The translations under genes and the position numbers were made by a program. A DNA stretch of 24,607 nt, taken from assembly GCA_034437075.1 (NCBI GenBank), contig DAOTVD010000410.1, positions 1 to 24,607 on the forward strand. The letters run 5' to 3'. Shown one piece after another: positions 1 to 6,526 of the stretch. The notes beneath the pieces were generated by a model. The model saw only the letters and a list, made by a program, of their open reading frames with translations. It searched no databases and had not been told where the DNA came from. Source of the DNA: DAOTVD01 sp034437075 (GTDB lineage Bacteria > Chloroflexota > Anaerolineae > Aggregatilineales > J027). How positions within the stretch are numbered: position 1 is the stretch's first letter; each line of letters begins with the position of its first letter.

Positions 1-468
1 CCCGAGATCGAACAACTCGCGCAGAGTCTGTTTCCTGTGCTCATCAGCCTGGCCATCGAAGCCACCCAAGACATCCCCGCAGGCGAACCCCAAACGGCTC
101 CGCTGATTTACGCGCATGACTTTTGGGGCGAATACTGGGTTGAGCCGATCACGGGCACGGTTATCGACACGGTGAAGTATGAACGCCGTACCGTGACCTT
201 TCCGCCGGAAATCATAGAGCATATGCGCGGCACGATGGAGAATTTCAATCAAGACCCAGCCATCCTGGACGATGTGTTGCCCGTGGTCGCTAATGAATTC
301 ATCTATCGCGCGTCCGATGAATCGGTCGAGCAGGCCAAATCTGAAGCCCAAGAGGCCATCGATCAGTTAACGCTATTCGGCCAAACCATCCCCCTCGGAA
401 TGGGCATCCTGGGCGTGGCTATGGTCGGCGGGGGCTTTTTCCTGGGGCGGCGCAAGCCTGCCGCCTAG
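1..468 (+). CDS. DUF3068 / PorA-like protein, C-terminal part (5' end outside window)
   Basis: The reading frame is open from base 1, so the true start lies upstream; the GTG at 37 is only an internal candidate. The visible 155 residues contain GEYWVEPITGTVID, which resembles the 'YWVDPxTGVVV' signature of DUF3068/PorA proteins. A stretch follows with SVEQAKSEAQEAIDQL, then one hydrophobic segment (about the last 30 residues) ending in GRRKPAA. This 'DET-V..A..A..QL + TM + RR' ending is the usual DUF3068 tail: an extracytoplasmic domain anchored by a C-terminal helix with a short basic cytoplasmic end. The biochemical role in bacteria outside Corynebacteriales is unknown. The next gene begins about 70 bases downstream behind its own promoter-like sequence, so an operon link is uncertain. 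Confidence 0.7.
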   Translation, partial: PEIEQLAQSLFPVLISLAIEATQDIPAGEPQTAPLIYAHDFWGEYWVEPITGTVIDTVKYERRTVTFPPEIIEHMRGTMENFNQDPAILDDVLPVVANEFIYRASDESVEQAKSEAQEAIDQLTLFGQTIPLGMGILGVAMVGGGFFLGRRKPAA

Positions 469-477
469 CGTTTGGCA

Positions 478-507
478 TTGTCTGGCGCGGCCTGGGGGTG
501 CTAAACT
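478..507 (+). promoter_or_regulatory. Putative sigma-70-type promoter of ccmC
   Basis: TTGTCT (478-483) and TAAACT (502-507) are separated by 18 bases. Transcription would begin near 514, which leaves almost no leader for the GTG at 517. This supports the ATG at 538 as the ccmC start. Predicted by eye only. Confidence 0.4.
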
Positions 508-537
508 CCCGCTATTGTGAAGATCGTTAGGAAAAGA

Positions 538-1266
538 ATGGCTATGGCATATGCTGAGAACCGCACACGTTTACTGTGGATCATGACCATTAGCGGAGCG
601 CTCTTATTTTTGGGCTCTAACCTGATGAACTTTTTATACCCTGGCACCGAAGTGACCATGGGCGAGGTGCAACGCCTTTTTTATATCCATGTAGGGTCGT
701 TCGCCGGGGCATTTTTGGCATTTTTTGTGGCCTTGTTCGCGGGCATGGCCTATTTGCGCACGCGGGCCATCAAATGGGATCATCTGGGCGTGGCCGGGGT
801 AGAGGTCGGCCTGGGTCTTTCCACCGTGACGATTGTCACCGGGGCGGTGTGGGCGCGCCCAGTGTGGGGCACCTTCTGGACGTGGGACCCACGTCTGACC
901 ACCATCGCGATTATGTCGCTGACCTACGCCGCGTATTTGTTTTTGCGCGCGGCTATCGAAGACCCCGACCAGCGGCGCCGGTTCGCGGCAGTGTATGCGA
1001 TTCTGGCGTTTAGTAGCGTGTTGTTGACCGTGTTCATCATCCGCGTTCGCCCGGATGTCATTCATCCGGTGGTGGTTGGCCCTTCGGTGACACAACCCGA
1101 CGCGCTAGGTGATTTCAACGTCACCGGACGCATTCAAACCACGCTCTTGGTGAGCCTGGGGATGTATATTTGGGTGGCTATTGTGCTGCTATGGCATCGT
1201 ATCCGCCTGGAAAATCGCGTCGAGCAAGTGCAGGCCCGGCGCGCACAAATATTGGCCGATCTATAG
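538..1266 (+). CDS. ccmC: Heme exporter / cytochrome c biogenesis protein CcmC
   Basis: Integral membrane protein of about 242 residues with six hydrophobic segments. It handles heme on the outer face of the membrane during System I cytochrome c maturation, delivering it to CcmE. The tryptophan-rich WWD motif is clear (WGTFWTWDPRLT), and the two expected flanking histidines are seen in FYIHVG and DVIHPVVVGPSV. The length matches the CcmC family. An in-frame GTG lies at 517, but AGGA at 529-532 sits 5 bases before the ATG at 538 and the predicted transcription start is near 514, so 538 is preferred (the ATG at 544 is also possible). A CcmD-like gene follows after 23 bases, as in ccm operons. 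No ccmA, ccmB, ccmE or ccmF is inside the window. Confidence 0.9.
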   Translation: MAMAYAENRTRLLWIMTISGALLFLGSNLMNFLYPGTEVTMGEVQRLFYIHVGSFAGAFLAFFVALFAGMAYLRTRAIKWDHLGVAGVEVGLGLSTVTIVTGAVWARPVWGTFWTWDPRLTTIAIMSLTYAAYLFLRAAIEDPDQRRRFAAVYAILAFSSVLLTVFIIRVRPDVIHPVVVGPSVTQPDALGDFNVTGRIQTTLLVSLGMYIWVAIVLLWHRIRLENRVEQVQARRAQILADL

Positions 1267-1289
1267 CACAATCAACTGAGGACAAGATT

Positions 1290-1511
1290 ATGCCGACACC
1301 CGATACTGTCGATTATCTAATCGCGGGCTATGCGGTGGGGTTTGCGGTCTTTTTCACTCTGGTGGCCAGCATCTGGTGGCGCTACCGGATGCTGAAAGCA
1401 GACCAGGCCGCGTTAGAAACCCTGGAACAAGAAGCCCGCGCAGACCAGTCGTCCGCCGCCGAGGCACATCCGGTCACCGATACGCAAGCCGTGCGGTCGT
1501 CGCATGGCTAA
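1290..1511 (+). CDS. ccmD: CcmD-like small heme-exporter subunit
   Basis: A 73-residue protein with one N-terminal transmembrane helix (about residues 8-28, ending SIWWRYR), followed by a charged Glu/Ala-rich cytoplasmic tail. CcmD proteins are very short one-helix proteins with this topology; they stabilise the CcmABC-heme-CcmE complex. CcmD is poorly conserved, so the call rests mainly on topology and on its position right behind ccmC. The start ATG at 1290 is preceded by GAGG at 1278-1281, about 8 bases upstream. A longer in-frame ORF starting at 1170 would overlap ccmC heavily and is not favoured. Confidence 0.65.
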   Translation: MPTPDTVDYLIAGYAVGFAVFFTLVASIWWRYRMLKADQAALETLEQEARADQSSAAEAHPVTDTQAVRSSHG

Positions 1512-1526
1512 CCAGCTTTAACGCCG

Positions 1527-2957
1527 ATGTGGGGACGTGTCATCTTGGGGGGGGTGCTTGTGGCACTCCTGGTCGGGTGCAGCGTATTCGAGGGGCGCAT
1601 CAATGAGCCAGCCGACCCGACGGCATCGCCACGCCCGTTTCGCACGGCCACGCCTGGCGGGCAAATTTCGGTCTGGATGGACCCCGTACCGGGCGAAAGC
1701 CCAACCCCCGGCACGCAAGTCGAATCGCCTCCACCTGCCGGGCAATTGGTAGGCCCCGCCGCAACGGGCACTGCCGCCGTGGTACGCATCCAAAACGCGA
1801 CGGCTACCGCCAGCGCGCCCACACCCCAACCCGCCTTTCAGCCGGACGACTGCCCCACGATTCGCGGCGTGGCGCCGCCCGCCCCGCCCGCCACATTCCG
1901 CGAGTATCCCGCCGCGCTGGGGGTTTACCTGAGCAATGGCGGTGCCCCTGCCGTCCTAGAAAGTAGCTTGCGCGACTGGGGCGCCATCACGGGCCAGGGT
2001 GGGGTTGTGCAAGCCGACACCGACCTGACCGGCGATAAAATCCCGGAAATTATCATTAATCTATTTGACCCCACGCGCTACAACCCCGACGCCGTGCTGA
2101 ATAGCGGCCAAATGCTCATCTATGGCTGCGATAATGGCGGGTATCGCTTGCTGTATAGCACGCCTGCGAATCCTGGGGTGGCGTTGCCCGTGCTGCATCG
2201 CGTGGGGGATATGAACGCGGATACCGTGGCCGAGGTCGTCTACGATACTCAATCGTGCAGCGCCACCACCTGCAACCGCGAAGGGATCATCTTAACCTGG
2301 CGGCCCGTGGTGGGTATCTTCGAGCCGCTAAACAGTGGGCAAATCCTGGCCATTAATGGTCGCTTGGGGATCGTGGATATTGACAGCGACGGCGTGTTAG
2401 AGATCACGGTCACCAGTAGCGCGCCCAGCAGCCCCGCTGCCGGGCCAACCCGCACCATTCTCGATATTTGGGACTGGACGGGCCAGAACTACGTATTGGC
2501 CGTGCGCACGCCGGATGATCCGGTGTATCGCGTGCATCAATTGCATGATGCCGACGCCGAACTGACCGCCGGGAACACTCGCGAGGCCCTGCGGGCATAC
2601 AATGCCGTGCGCAACGAGACGGACTTACAAGCCTGGACGTTGCCCAACGAGACCGCGCAGTTGCGCGCCTTTGCCGCATTTCGCATCATGACCATTTACG
2701 CCAACATTGGCGACCCGCGCGTGGATAATCTGTGGGAAACCCTGGCGAGCGAGAACCCCGAAGGCACACCAGGAAGCGCGTTTGCGGCCTGGGGTGCGGC
2801 CTTTATAGAGACCTTTCGGGCCACCGAAAGCCCCAGCGCAGGCTGCCAGGCCGTCCGCAGCCTAGTGACCTCCACGCGCCCCGAGGCTCTGGCGTTTCTC
2901 AATAGCTATGGATTCGCCAATCGGAACTATACCGCTACGGATATTTGCCCTTTTTAG
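1527..2957 (+). CDS. Exported lipoprotein with FG-GAP/EF-like repeats
   Basis: A 476-residue protein of unknown function. The N-terminus is a lipoprotein signal with lipobox LLVGC (Cys18), so the mature protein should be lipid-anchored outside the membrane. A Pro/Thr/Ser-rich linker follows (about residues 25-105), typical of surface proteins. The body contains three acidic repeat cores resembling calcium-binding FG-GAP/VCBS turns: DTDLTGDKIPE (about 163-173), VGDMNADTVAE (about 226-236) and DIDSDGVLE (about 283-291). The rest is mainly helical, with Cys residues near the C-terminus. It starts 15 bases after the ccmD-like gene, with no clear Shine-Dalgarno, so it is probably read from the same transcript. 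A role in cytochrome maturation is not implied by sequence. Confidence 0.8.
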   Translation: MWGRVILGGVLVALLVGCSVFEGRINEPADPTASPRPFRTATPGGQISVWMDPVPGESPTPGTQVESPPPAGQLVGPAATGTAAVVRIQNATATASAPTPQPAFQPDDCPTIRGVAPPAPPATFREYPAALGVYLSNGGAPAVLESSLRDWGAITGQGGVVQADTDLTGDKIPEIIINLFDPTRYNPDAVLNSGQMLIYGCDNGGYRLLYSTPANPGVALPVLHRVGDMNADTVAEVVYDTQSCSATTCNREGIILTWRPVVGIFEPLNSGQILAINGRLGIVDIDSDGVLEITVTSSAPSSPAAGPTRTILDIWDWTGQNYVLAVRTPDDPVYRVHQLHDADAELTAGNTREALRAYNAVRNETDLQAWTLPNETAQLRAFAAFRIMTIYANIGDPRVDNLWETLASENPEGTPGSAFAAWGAAFIETFRATESPSAGCQAVRSLVTSTRPEALAFLNSYGFANRNYTATDICPF

Positions 2958-2973
2958 GTAGTCTGACCATAAT
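2945..2973 (+). promoter_or_regulatory. Putative promoter of the one-pass membrane protein gene
   Basis: TTGCCC (2945-2950), a 17-base spacer and CATAAT (2968-2973). It overlaps the end of the preceding lipoprotein gene and would give a leader of about 30 bases before the ATG at 3010. Confidence 0.35.
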
Positions 2974-3009
2974 GAAGGTCGCAACTGTCAAAACGTGGAG
3001 ATTTCTTGC

Positions 3010-3498
3010 ATGAGTAACTTCGATTTTCCGGACCCACAACAGCAAGACTACAACGCCAGTAGCTTTGGGAATGTACAACCGCAACCCCAAAAGCGGGGTG
3101 GCGGGGGCCGAACCGTGTTGCTGCTTGTCCTGGGCTGTGGCGGTGGGAGTGTGCTGCTGTGTTGTGTATGCTGTATCGCATTGCTTGCGCTGGGGCTTCG
3201 TCAGCCGGTCGGCGCGGTTACATTCTGGGGTACTGCGATCCAATCAGGCAGTTATGATTTGGCGCTGAATGCCGTGTGCGAAGGCTCGCAGGCCGAGCAA
3301 GAAACCAATCGCTTAGAAAGCCAGGGCGCAACCTTCACGAGCTTCAGCACCTTCCAAGAGGGCACAGGCAACGAGGTTGAGATCACCGCTGTTGTCGAAA
3401 TCGATGGGCAATCGCGGGATTATAACGCCGTTGCAACCACTCAAAGCGATGGCGGTATTCTGGGGAATTGTATTACCACTATTCGCCAAACACCCTAA
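3010..3498 (+). CDS. Small one-pass membrane protein, extracytoplasmic domain
   Basis: A 162-residue protein, not assigned to a named family with confidence. Residues 1-33 are a Gln/Pro/Gly-rich cytoplasmic head. Residues about 35-63 form a transmembrane helix unusually rich in cysteine (LLCCVCCIALL). The remainder is a compact outer domain with two more cysteines (NAVCEG and LGNCI). The outer domain resembles small NTF2-like DUF4878-type domains and the C-terminal domain of the fasciclin protein at 22543-23502 (both have a ...VCEG... start and end near a second Cys); this is inference. The ATG at 3010 is preferred over the in-frame GTG at 2995 because GGAG at 2997-3000 lies 9 bases before it. 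It ends just before a terminator. Confidence 0.75.
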   Translation: MSNFDFPDPQQQDYNASSFGNVQPQPQKRGGGGRTVLLLVLGCGGGSVLLCCVCCIALLALGLRQPVGAVTFWGTAIQSGSYDLALNAVCEGSQAEQETNRLESQGATFTSFSTFQEGTGNEVEITAVVEIDGQSRDYNAVATTQSDGGILGNCITTIRQTP

Positions 3499-3508
3499 CA
3501 GATTGTAG

Positions 3509-3553
3509 AAAAAAACCCAAGCCCGCCGAAGCGGGCCAACACCTATTTTTTTT
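3509..3553. terminator. Bidirectional terminator between convergent genes
   Basis: A GCCCGC/GCGGGC stem (3521-3526 with 3531-3536) is flanked by A7 (3509-3515) and T8 (3546-3553). It can therefore end transcription from both sides: the 3010 gene on + and the 3603 gene on -. Read on the minus strand, the loop is UUCG closed by C-G, an especially stable tetraloop. An alternative 10-bp stem also exists (3515-3524 with 3571-3580). Confidence 0.8.
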
Positions 3554-3602
3554 GATGGTCGCAAAAGGATGGGCTTGGGTGGCGGAGTTATGAGCCGTGG
3601 CG

Positions 3603-3851
3603 TTAGTTATCCGACCAGGGGGTTTCATCCGTCAGGGCGTGCCCTTGCAGTTCTCGCATGGTTTCTTCGGCGGTGAAGATGATGTCATCCAACCAACCGA
3701 GAATTTGCTGGGTATCCAGCGTCGAGACGCGGTGCAACTGATCGACGGCGGCGGCATCGTGCAGGCGGTCCATAATCGCCAGGAGCGCCTCAAAATGCTC
3801 GGCGGTAAGCTGCTCGGCCATAATCTTTTCCAAAATACGCATGTCGATCAT
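3603..3851 (-). CDS. Hypothetical protein, 82 aa
   Basis: I do not recognise this protein. It is acidic and predicted to be mostly helical (for example EHFEALLAIMDRLHDAAAVDQL, split here only by its length), with no signal peptide or membrane segment. The start ATG at 3851 is chosen because AGAGGA lies 5 bases upstream. A longer reading from 3914 would run through a perfect terminator-like hairpin (3888-3923) and has no ribosome site. It is convergent with the 3010 gene and separated from it by the bidirectional terminator. No obvious promoter lies between the hairpin and the start, so expression may depend on read-through from the HTH operon upstream. Confidence 0.6.
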   Translation of the reverse strand: MIDMRILEKIMAEQLTAEHFEALLAIMDRLHDAAAVDQLHRVSTLDTQQILGWLDDIIFTAEETMRELQGHALTDETPWSDN

Positions 3852-3887
3852 CAGTATCCTCTTTCTTGTTGCTACCCGGCCTAACCA

Positions 3888-3923
3888 AAACGAGGCGTGG
3901 ATTTTGCGCTCCACGCCTCGTTT
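3888..3923 (-). terminator. Perfect 14-bp hairpin, terminator of the HTH/54-aa operon
   Basis: Positions 3888-3901 pair perfectly with 3910-3923 (arm AAACGAGGCGTGGA) around an 8-base loop. On the minus strand the stem ends in CGTTTTGGTT, a modest U-tract. It lies about 28 bases after the stop of the 54-aa ORF, as expected for a rho-independent terminator, and just before the 82-aa gene, so it could also act as an attenuator of that gene. Confidence 0.7.
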
Positions 3924-3951
3924 CGAGAACTATCCAGGGGCAAACCTGTTG

Positions 3952-4116
3952 CTACACTGGCACAGCTCCTAGGTGGGCGCGGGCAGGTGTTTTCGTCAAT
4001 AGACTTTCAAACGACGCCGGTAGATCACCAGCCCAGTTATCATCATTCACGGACATCAGACCGCAACTGACGTTGTGGGGTTGGTCAATTTGGCGTTGTA
4101 AACGGTAACCCGTCAT
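3952..4116 (-). CDS. Small ORF (54 aa) translationally coupled to the HTH gene
   Basis: A 54-residue ORF starting MTGYRLQRQIDQ and ending LGAVPV. Its ATG (4116-4114) overlaps the TGA of the HTH gene in an ATGA junction. A strong AAGGAG lies 8 bases upstream, inside the HTH coding sequence. A terminator hairpin follows 28 bases after its stop. These three features together argue for a real gene rather than chance. No domain, signal peptide or membrane helix is visible, and I do not recognise it. Being below usual length limits, it would be missed by many gene callers. A partner or modulator of the HTH protein is possible but only inference. Confidence 0.5.
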   Translation of the reverse strand: MTGYRLQRQIDQPHNVSCGLMSVNDDNWAGDLPASFESLLTKTPARAHLGAVPV

Positions 4117-4352
4117 GCATGTTGCTCCTTCTTTTCGTGTTCATCTGCCGGGTTTAGCGTCGTGCGCTCTAACATGGCCAAGATGCTTTCCCCTTTGATG
4201 AAGATACGCCGCATGCCTGGTGGCCGCGAAACTTCCAGGTAACCCTGGTCAATGAGTTTCTTGAGCGTACTCAGGCTTACACCTAGAGCGTATGCCGTTT
4301 CTCGGCGCGAGTAAATCGCGTTCGTTTCGATACGCGGCTTAACGTCTAGCAT
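4113..4352 (-). CDS. Excisionase/MerR-type helix-turn-helix DNA-binding protein
   Basis: A 79-residue protein with a single winged-HTH of the HTH_17/excisionase type. YSRRETAYALGVSLSTLKKL forms the helix-turn-helix (about residues 14-33), and LEVSRPPGMRRIFIKGESI is the wing with its characteristic RRIF element. The C-terminus is a charged tail. The family includes phage excisionases, BldC-like regulators and plasmid proteins, so the precise role is open. The ATG at 4352 is chosen because GGAG at 4361-4364 is 8 bases upstream; the TTG at 4373 and ATG at 4358 are badly spaced. Its promoter contains a perfect palindrome (4375-4391), which suggests autorepression. It is divergent from the membrane protein gene at 4451 and coupled to the 54-aa ORF. 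Confidence 0.75.
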   Translation of the reverse strand: MLDVKPRIETNAIYSRRETAYALGVSLSTLKKLIDQGYLEVSRPPGMRRIFIKGESILAMLERTTLNPADEHEKKEQHA

Positions 4353-4371
4353 ACTCATAACTCCACTATTC

Positions 4372-4400
4372 AAGTTACAATATCATTGTAAAACCGTCAA
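4372..4400 (-). promoter_or_regulatory. Promoter of the HTH gene
   Basis: On the minus strand, TTGACG (4400-4395), a 17-base spacer and TAACTT (4377-4372). The predicted start near 4365 gives a very short leader that begins about at the Shine-Dalgarno sequence. The palindrome at 4375-4391 fills the spacer and touches the -10. Confidence 0.5.
4375..4391. promoter_or_regulatory. Perfect palindrome, candidate operator
   Basis: TTACAAT-ATC-ATTGTAA: 7-bp perfect arms around 3 bases, between two divergent genes and inside the HTH promoter. It is the likely binding site of the adjacent HTH protein (inference). Confidence 0.5.
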
Positions 4401-4450
4401 CCACTAAAATGCAATACCTAAAACGTTTTAAGGTTCAAAAGGGGTCAAAT

Positions 4451-4804
4451 ATGGATGTGTCGCGTTATCTGCCGATTTTTGTGTCTATTCTGATTATCAT
4501 CGCCATCGGGATTCTACGTGATTATTCGCGCACGTTCGCGGCTATCGCGGCTGTAGCGCCCATCAATATCCCCTTGGGGATGTGGATTATCTACGCCGGG
4601 GCCGAAGACAAACAACAAGCCATGGTGGACTACAACAGCGCGTTATTTCTGAACATTATCCCGACCTTGTTGTTCATGATCGTCGCATGGGGCGCTGCCC
4701 GCGCCGGATGGGGCCTGGTGCCCATTATCGCGATTGGCTATGCCACCTGGGCCCTTGGGATGGGCGTTTTATTTGCACTGCGTCAGTTTTTGACGGCCTC
4801 CTAG
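4451..4804 (+). CDS. Small integral membrane protein, three helices
   Basis: A 117-residue hydrophobic protein with three or four membrane segments: about residues 7-22, 28-47, 63-84 and 88-112. The loop AGAEDKQQAMVDYN is the only long polar part. The layout (PLGMWIIYAG, then AARAGWGLVPIIAIGYATWALG) is reminiscent of GlpM/DUF3147-type small membrane proteins, but I cannot assign it firmly. The ATG at 4451 is preferred over the in-frame ATG at 4409 because AAGGGG precedes it by about 7 bases and the protein then begins right before its first helix. It is divergent from the HTH gene across the palindrome, so it may be a target of that regulator. Its stop is only 8 bases from the stop of the convergent propeller gene, with no terminator between. 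Confidence 0.7.
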   Translation: MDVSRYLPIFVSILIIIAIGILRDYSRTFAAIAAVAPINIPLGMWIIYAGAEDKQQAMVDYNSALFLNIIPTLLFMIVAWGAARAGWGLVPIIAIGYATWALGMGVLFALRQFLTAS

Positions 4805-4812
4805 CACCCCCG

Positions 4813-6381
4813 TTACTCTGAATCTGCCGCAGATGACCAGATATAATTGGCATTCGTGGGGAAAAAGGGCGTCGTATAGGGGGCCACAAATTCGCTAATC
4901 TGCACAGTTTGATTGGTCGCGGGATTATGCGCAATAACCGAGGCGGGTTGGTCGAGCGCGTCAGGAAAAGCCGGGGTATACAGCCACCACGCGCCATCGG
5001 GCGACTGGCTCACCAATTGCGTGCGCGCTTCGGGCGCCTGCCGGACTGTCGCAGTTTGCACATTGACCGATAGCGTTTGCACAGGCGTTTGTAAATCGGG
5101 CCGGAAATCCATATGTAACCATTCGCCATCTGGCGACCAATACAACGCTTCGGCTTGCGGATTTTGCAGGGTGGTGTAACTCCCTGGGAACGCAAAATCA
5201 CTTACCCAAATGAGTTCGCCGTCACGATACAGTTCGACAAATGCTTCGGTCGCACTAGGGCGGAACTCCAACGCGAAGACATCAGCGGCATTCGGTGCAA
5301 AGGTGTAACGTTCGGGCGCCACACCAACATAGTACACGGTTTCTACACGTCGTAGGGGTTGCGCTTCCACACGCACCAGCCGAAAGTCACCGTCTGGGGT
5401 CGTATCGGGGCGCCAAAAGCGTAAGGCATCATCTTGCCAGGCGGTGCCGCCTTCTAGCAACGCCGTGCCCAGGTCAGTGGTTGTATTGCTGGCCAGGTCG
5501 GCACGTTGCACCCGCCCTGCGCTGATATACGCAATCTGTTGACCATCAGGCCGAGGCCGTACCGCGCGCCCTGGGCCGAAATACTGCCCATCGTAGGCAT
5601 CGCGGGCGATCACACCCACATAACGCGGCACCGCATCTGCCTGAGTTGTGAACGTCCCCACCAGCAAGCGATCCTCCGCCAGAGGCTCGACAGCCGTGAT
5701 ATGGCTGCTGAGCGGGTTGGCTTCATCTAACGGTGGTGGCAACAACGTGCTACCCCGCGCGCCATCTGCTAGCGAGAGCGTAAAAATATCTGGCGGCGCA
5801 AACCCTAGCCCGGTACAAGCCATCAGGACGCTATCTGCCTGCCACTCTAAAACCTGGGCTGGGCATAGCTGCCCGGTGGACAAAACGCGCCCATTTTGCA
5901 GATCAAAAAGTTGTTGTTCGCCCGTGCGCAAGCGTGAAACCCAAGCATATTGGCCATCCGGCGAGAGCGCATTCAGGCCCACGAGCGCGGTAGCGTCGCC
6001 GCGTTGGCGGGGTGGAAAAGTATCCAGGACAATTTCGCTGGTTTGGGCTGCGACGTCGTAGCGCTGAATGCGTGTCGCGATGCTGTTAGAACCGGGTTCG
6101 TAAATGGTCATATAGACGTAACGCCCATCCGCCGTCCAGCGTGGTTGTACAAACTGTGTATCGACCTCGCCAAACAGGGCGCGCCCTTCGGATTGGCCGA
6201 CTTGCCAACTGCCATCGGACAAAAGCGACGCGACATTCAAACGGCCATCCACTAGCCCGAACGCGACAGAATAAACGACTTCTGCCGAGCCATTGTCTTG
6301 AGCCGAGCCGCCCATCACGGACGATCCGACCATAACAACCACCAAAAGGGTAATCAAACGGCCTGTTAGACTGTTGCGCAT
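4813..6381 (-). CDS. Exported WD40/TolB-like beta-propeller protein
   Basis: A 522-residue protein with an N-terminal signal peptide (MRNSLTGRLITLLVVVMVG..., cleavage near GGSAQ). It carries repeated PD40-type blades recognisable by their W/SPDG cores: WTADGRYVYM, LSPDGQYAWVS, RPRPDGQQIAYIS, WSPDGEWLHMDF and QSPDGAWWLYTP. Such TolB-like propellers are usually protein-interaction or ligand scaffolds outside the membrane; no catalytic residues are evident. The ATG at 6381 is chosen over the upstream codon at 6441 because AAGGA lies 6 bases before it and the signal peptide then starts at residue 1. It is transcribed divergently from the gene at 6527; both have good promoters in the shared spacer. 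Confidence 0.8.
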   Translation of the reverse strand: MRNSLTGRLITLLVVVMVGSSVMGGSAQDNGSAEVVYSVAFGLVDGRLNVASLLSDGSWQVGQSEGRALFGEVDTQFVQPRWTADGRYVYMTIYEPGSNSIATRIQRYDVAAQTSEIVLDTFPPRQRGDATALVGLNALSPDGQYAWVSRLRTGEQQLFDLQNGRVLSTGQLCPAQVLEWQADSVLMACTGLGFAPPDIFTLSLADGARGSTLLPPPLDEANPLSSHITAVEPLAEDRLLVGTFTTQADAVPRYVGVIARDAYDGQYFGPGRAVRPRPDGQQIAYISAGRVQRADLASNTTTDLGTALLEGGTAWQDDALRFWRPDTTPDGDFRLVRVEAQPLRRVETVYYVGVAPERYTFAPNAADVFALEFRPSATEAFVELYRDGELIWVSDFAFPGSYTTLQNPQAEALYWSPDGEWLHMDFRPDLQTPVQTLSVNVQTATVRQAPEARTQLVSQSPDGAWWLYTPAFPDALDQPASVIAHNPATNQTVQISEFVAPYTTPFFPTNANYIWSSAADSE

Positions 6382-6419
6382 CGTTAATCCTTCATGACTA
6401 TGGCTTACACGCTGTTGCC

Positions 6420-6448
6420 ATTGTAGCGGTTCGCGCCACATCCACCAA
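6420..6448 (-). promoter_or_regulatory. Promoter of the beta-propeller gene
   Basis: On the minus strand, TTGGTG (6448-6443), 17 bases, TACAAT (6425-6420). Close to consensus, with a leader of about 30 bases. Confidence 0.55.
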
Positions 6449-6458
6449 TGCGCGATGC

Positions 6459-6487
6459 TTGCCAGGGTGCGCCGGAAACGCTAATCT
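6459..6487 (+). promoter_or_regulatory. Promoter of the exported protein/alaX pair
   Basis: TTGCCA (6459-6464), 17 bases, TAATCT (6482-6487). It is divergent from the propeller promoter, with the two -35 boxes only 10 bases apart. Confidence 0.5.
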
Positions 6488-6526
6488 AGGGCACACAGCG
6501 AATGTATAACCCCGGAGAATCGTTTA

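Noticed and set aside
634..1095. 153-aa antisense ORF over ccmC
   Set aside because: The opposite frame of a well-supported ccmC; His/Arg-rich shadow sequence without similarity to a known family.
3603..3914. Longer start (3914) for the 82-aa gene
   Set aside because: It would translate through the perfect 14-bp hairpin and has no ribosome site, whereas ATG 3851 has AGAGGA 5 bases upstream.
3866..4108. 80-aa plus-strand ORF
   Set aside because: It overlaps the hairpin and the coupled small ORF on the other strand; composition is Arg/Ser/Trp-rich shadow-like, with no ribosome site.
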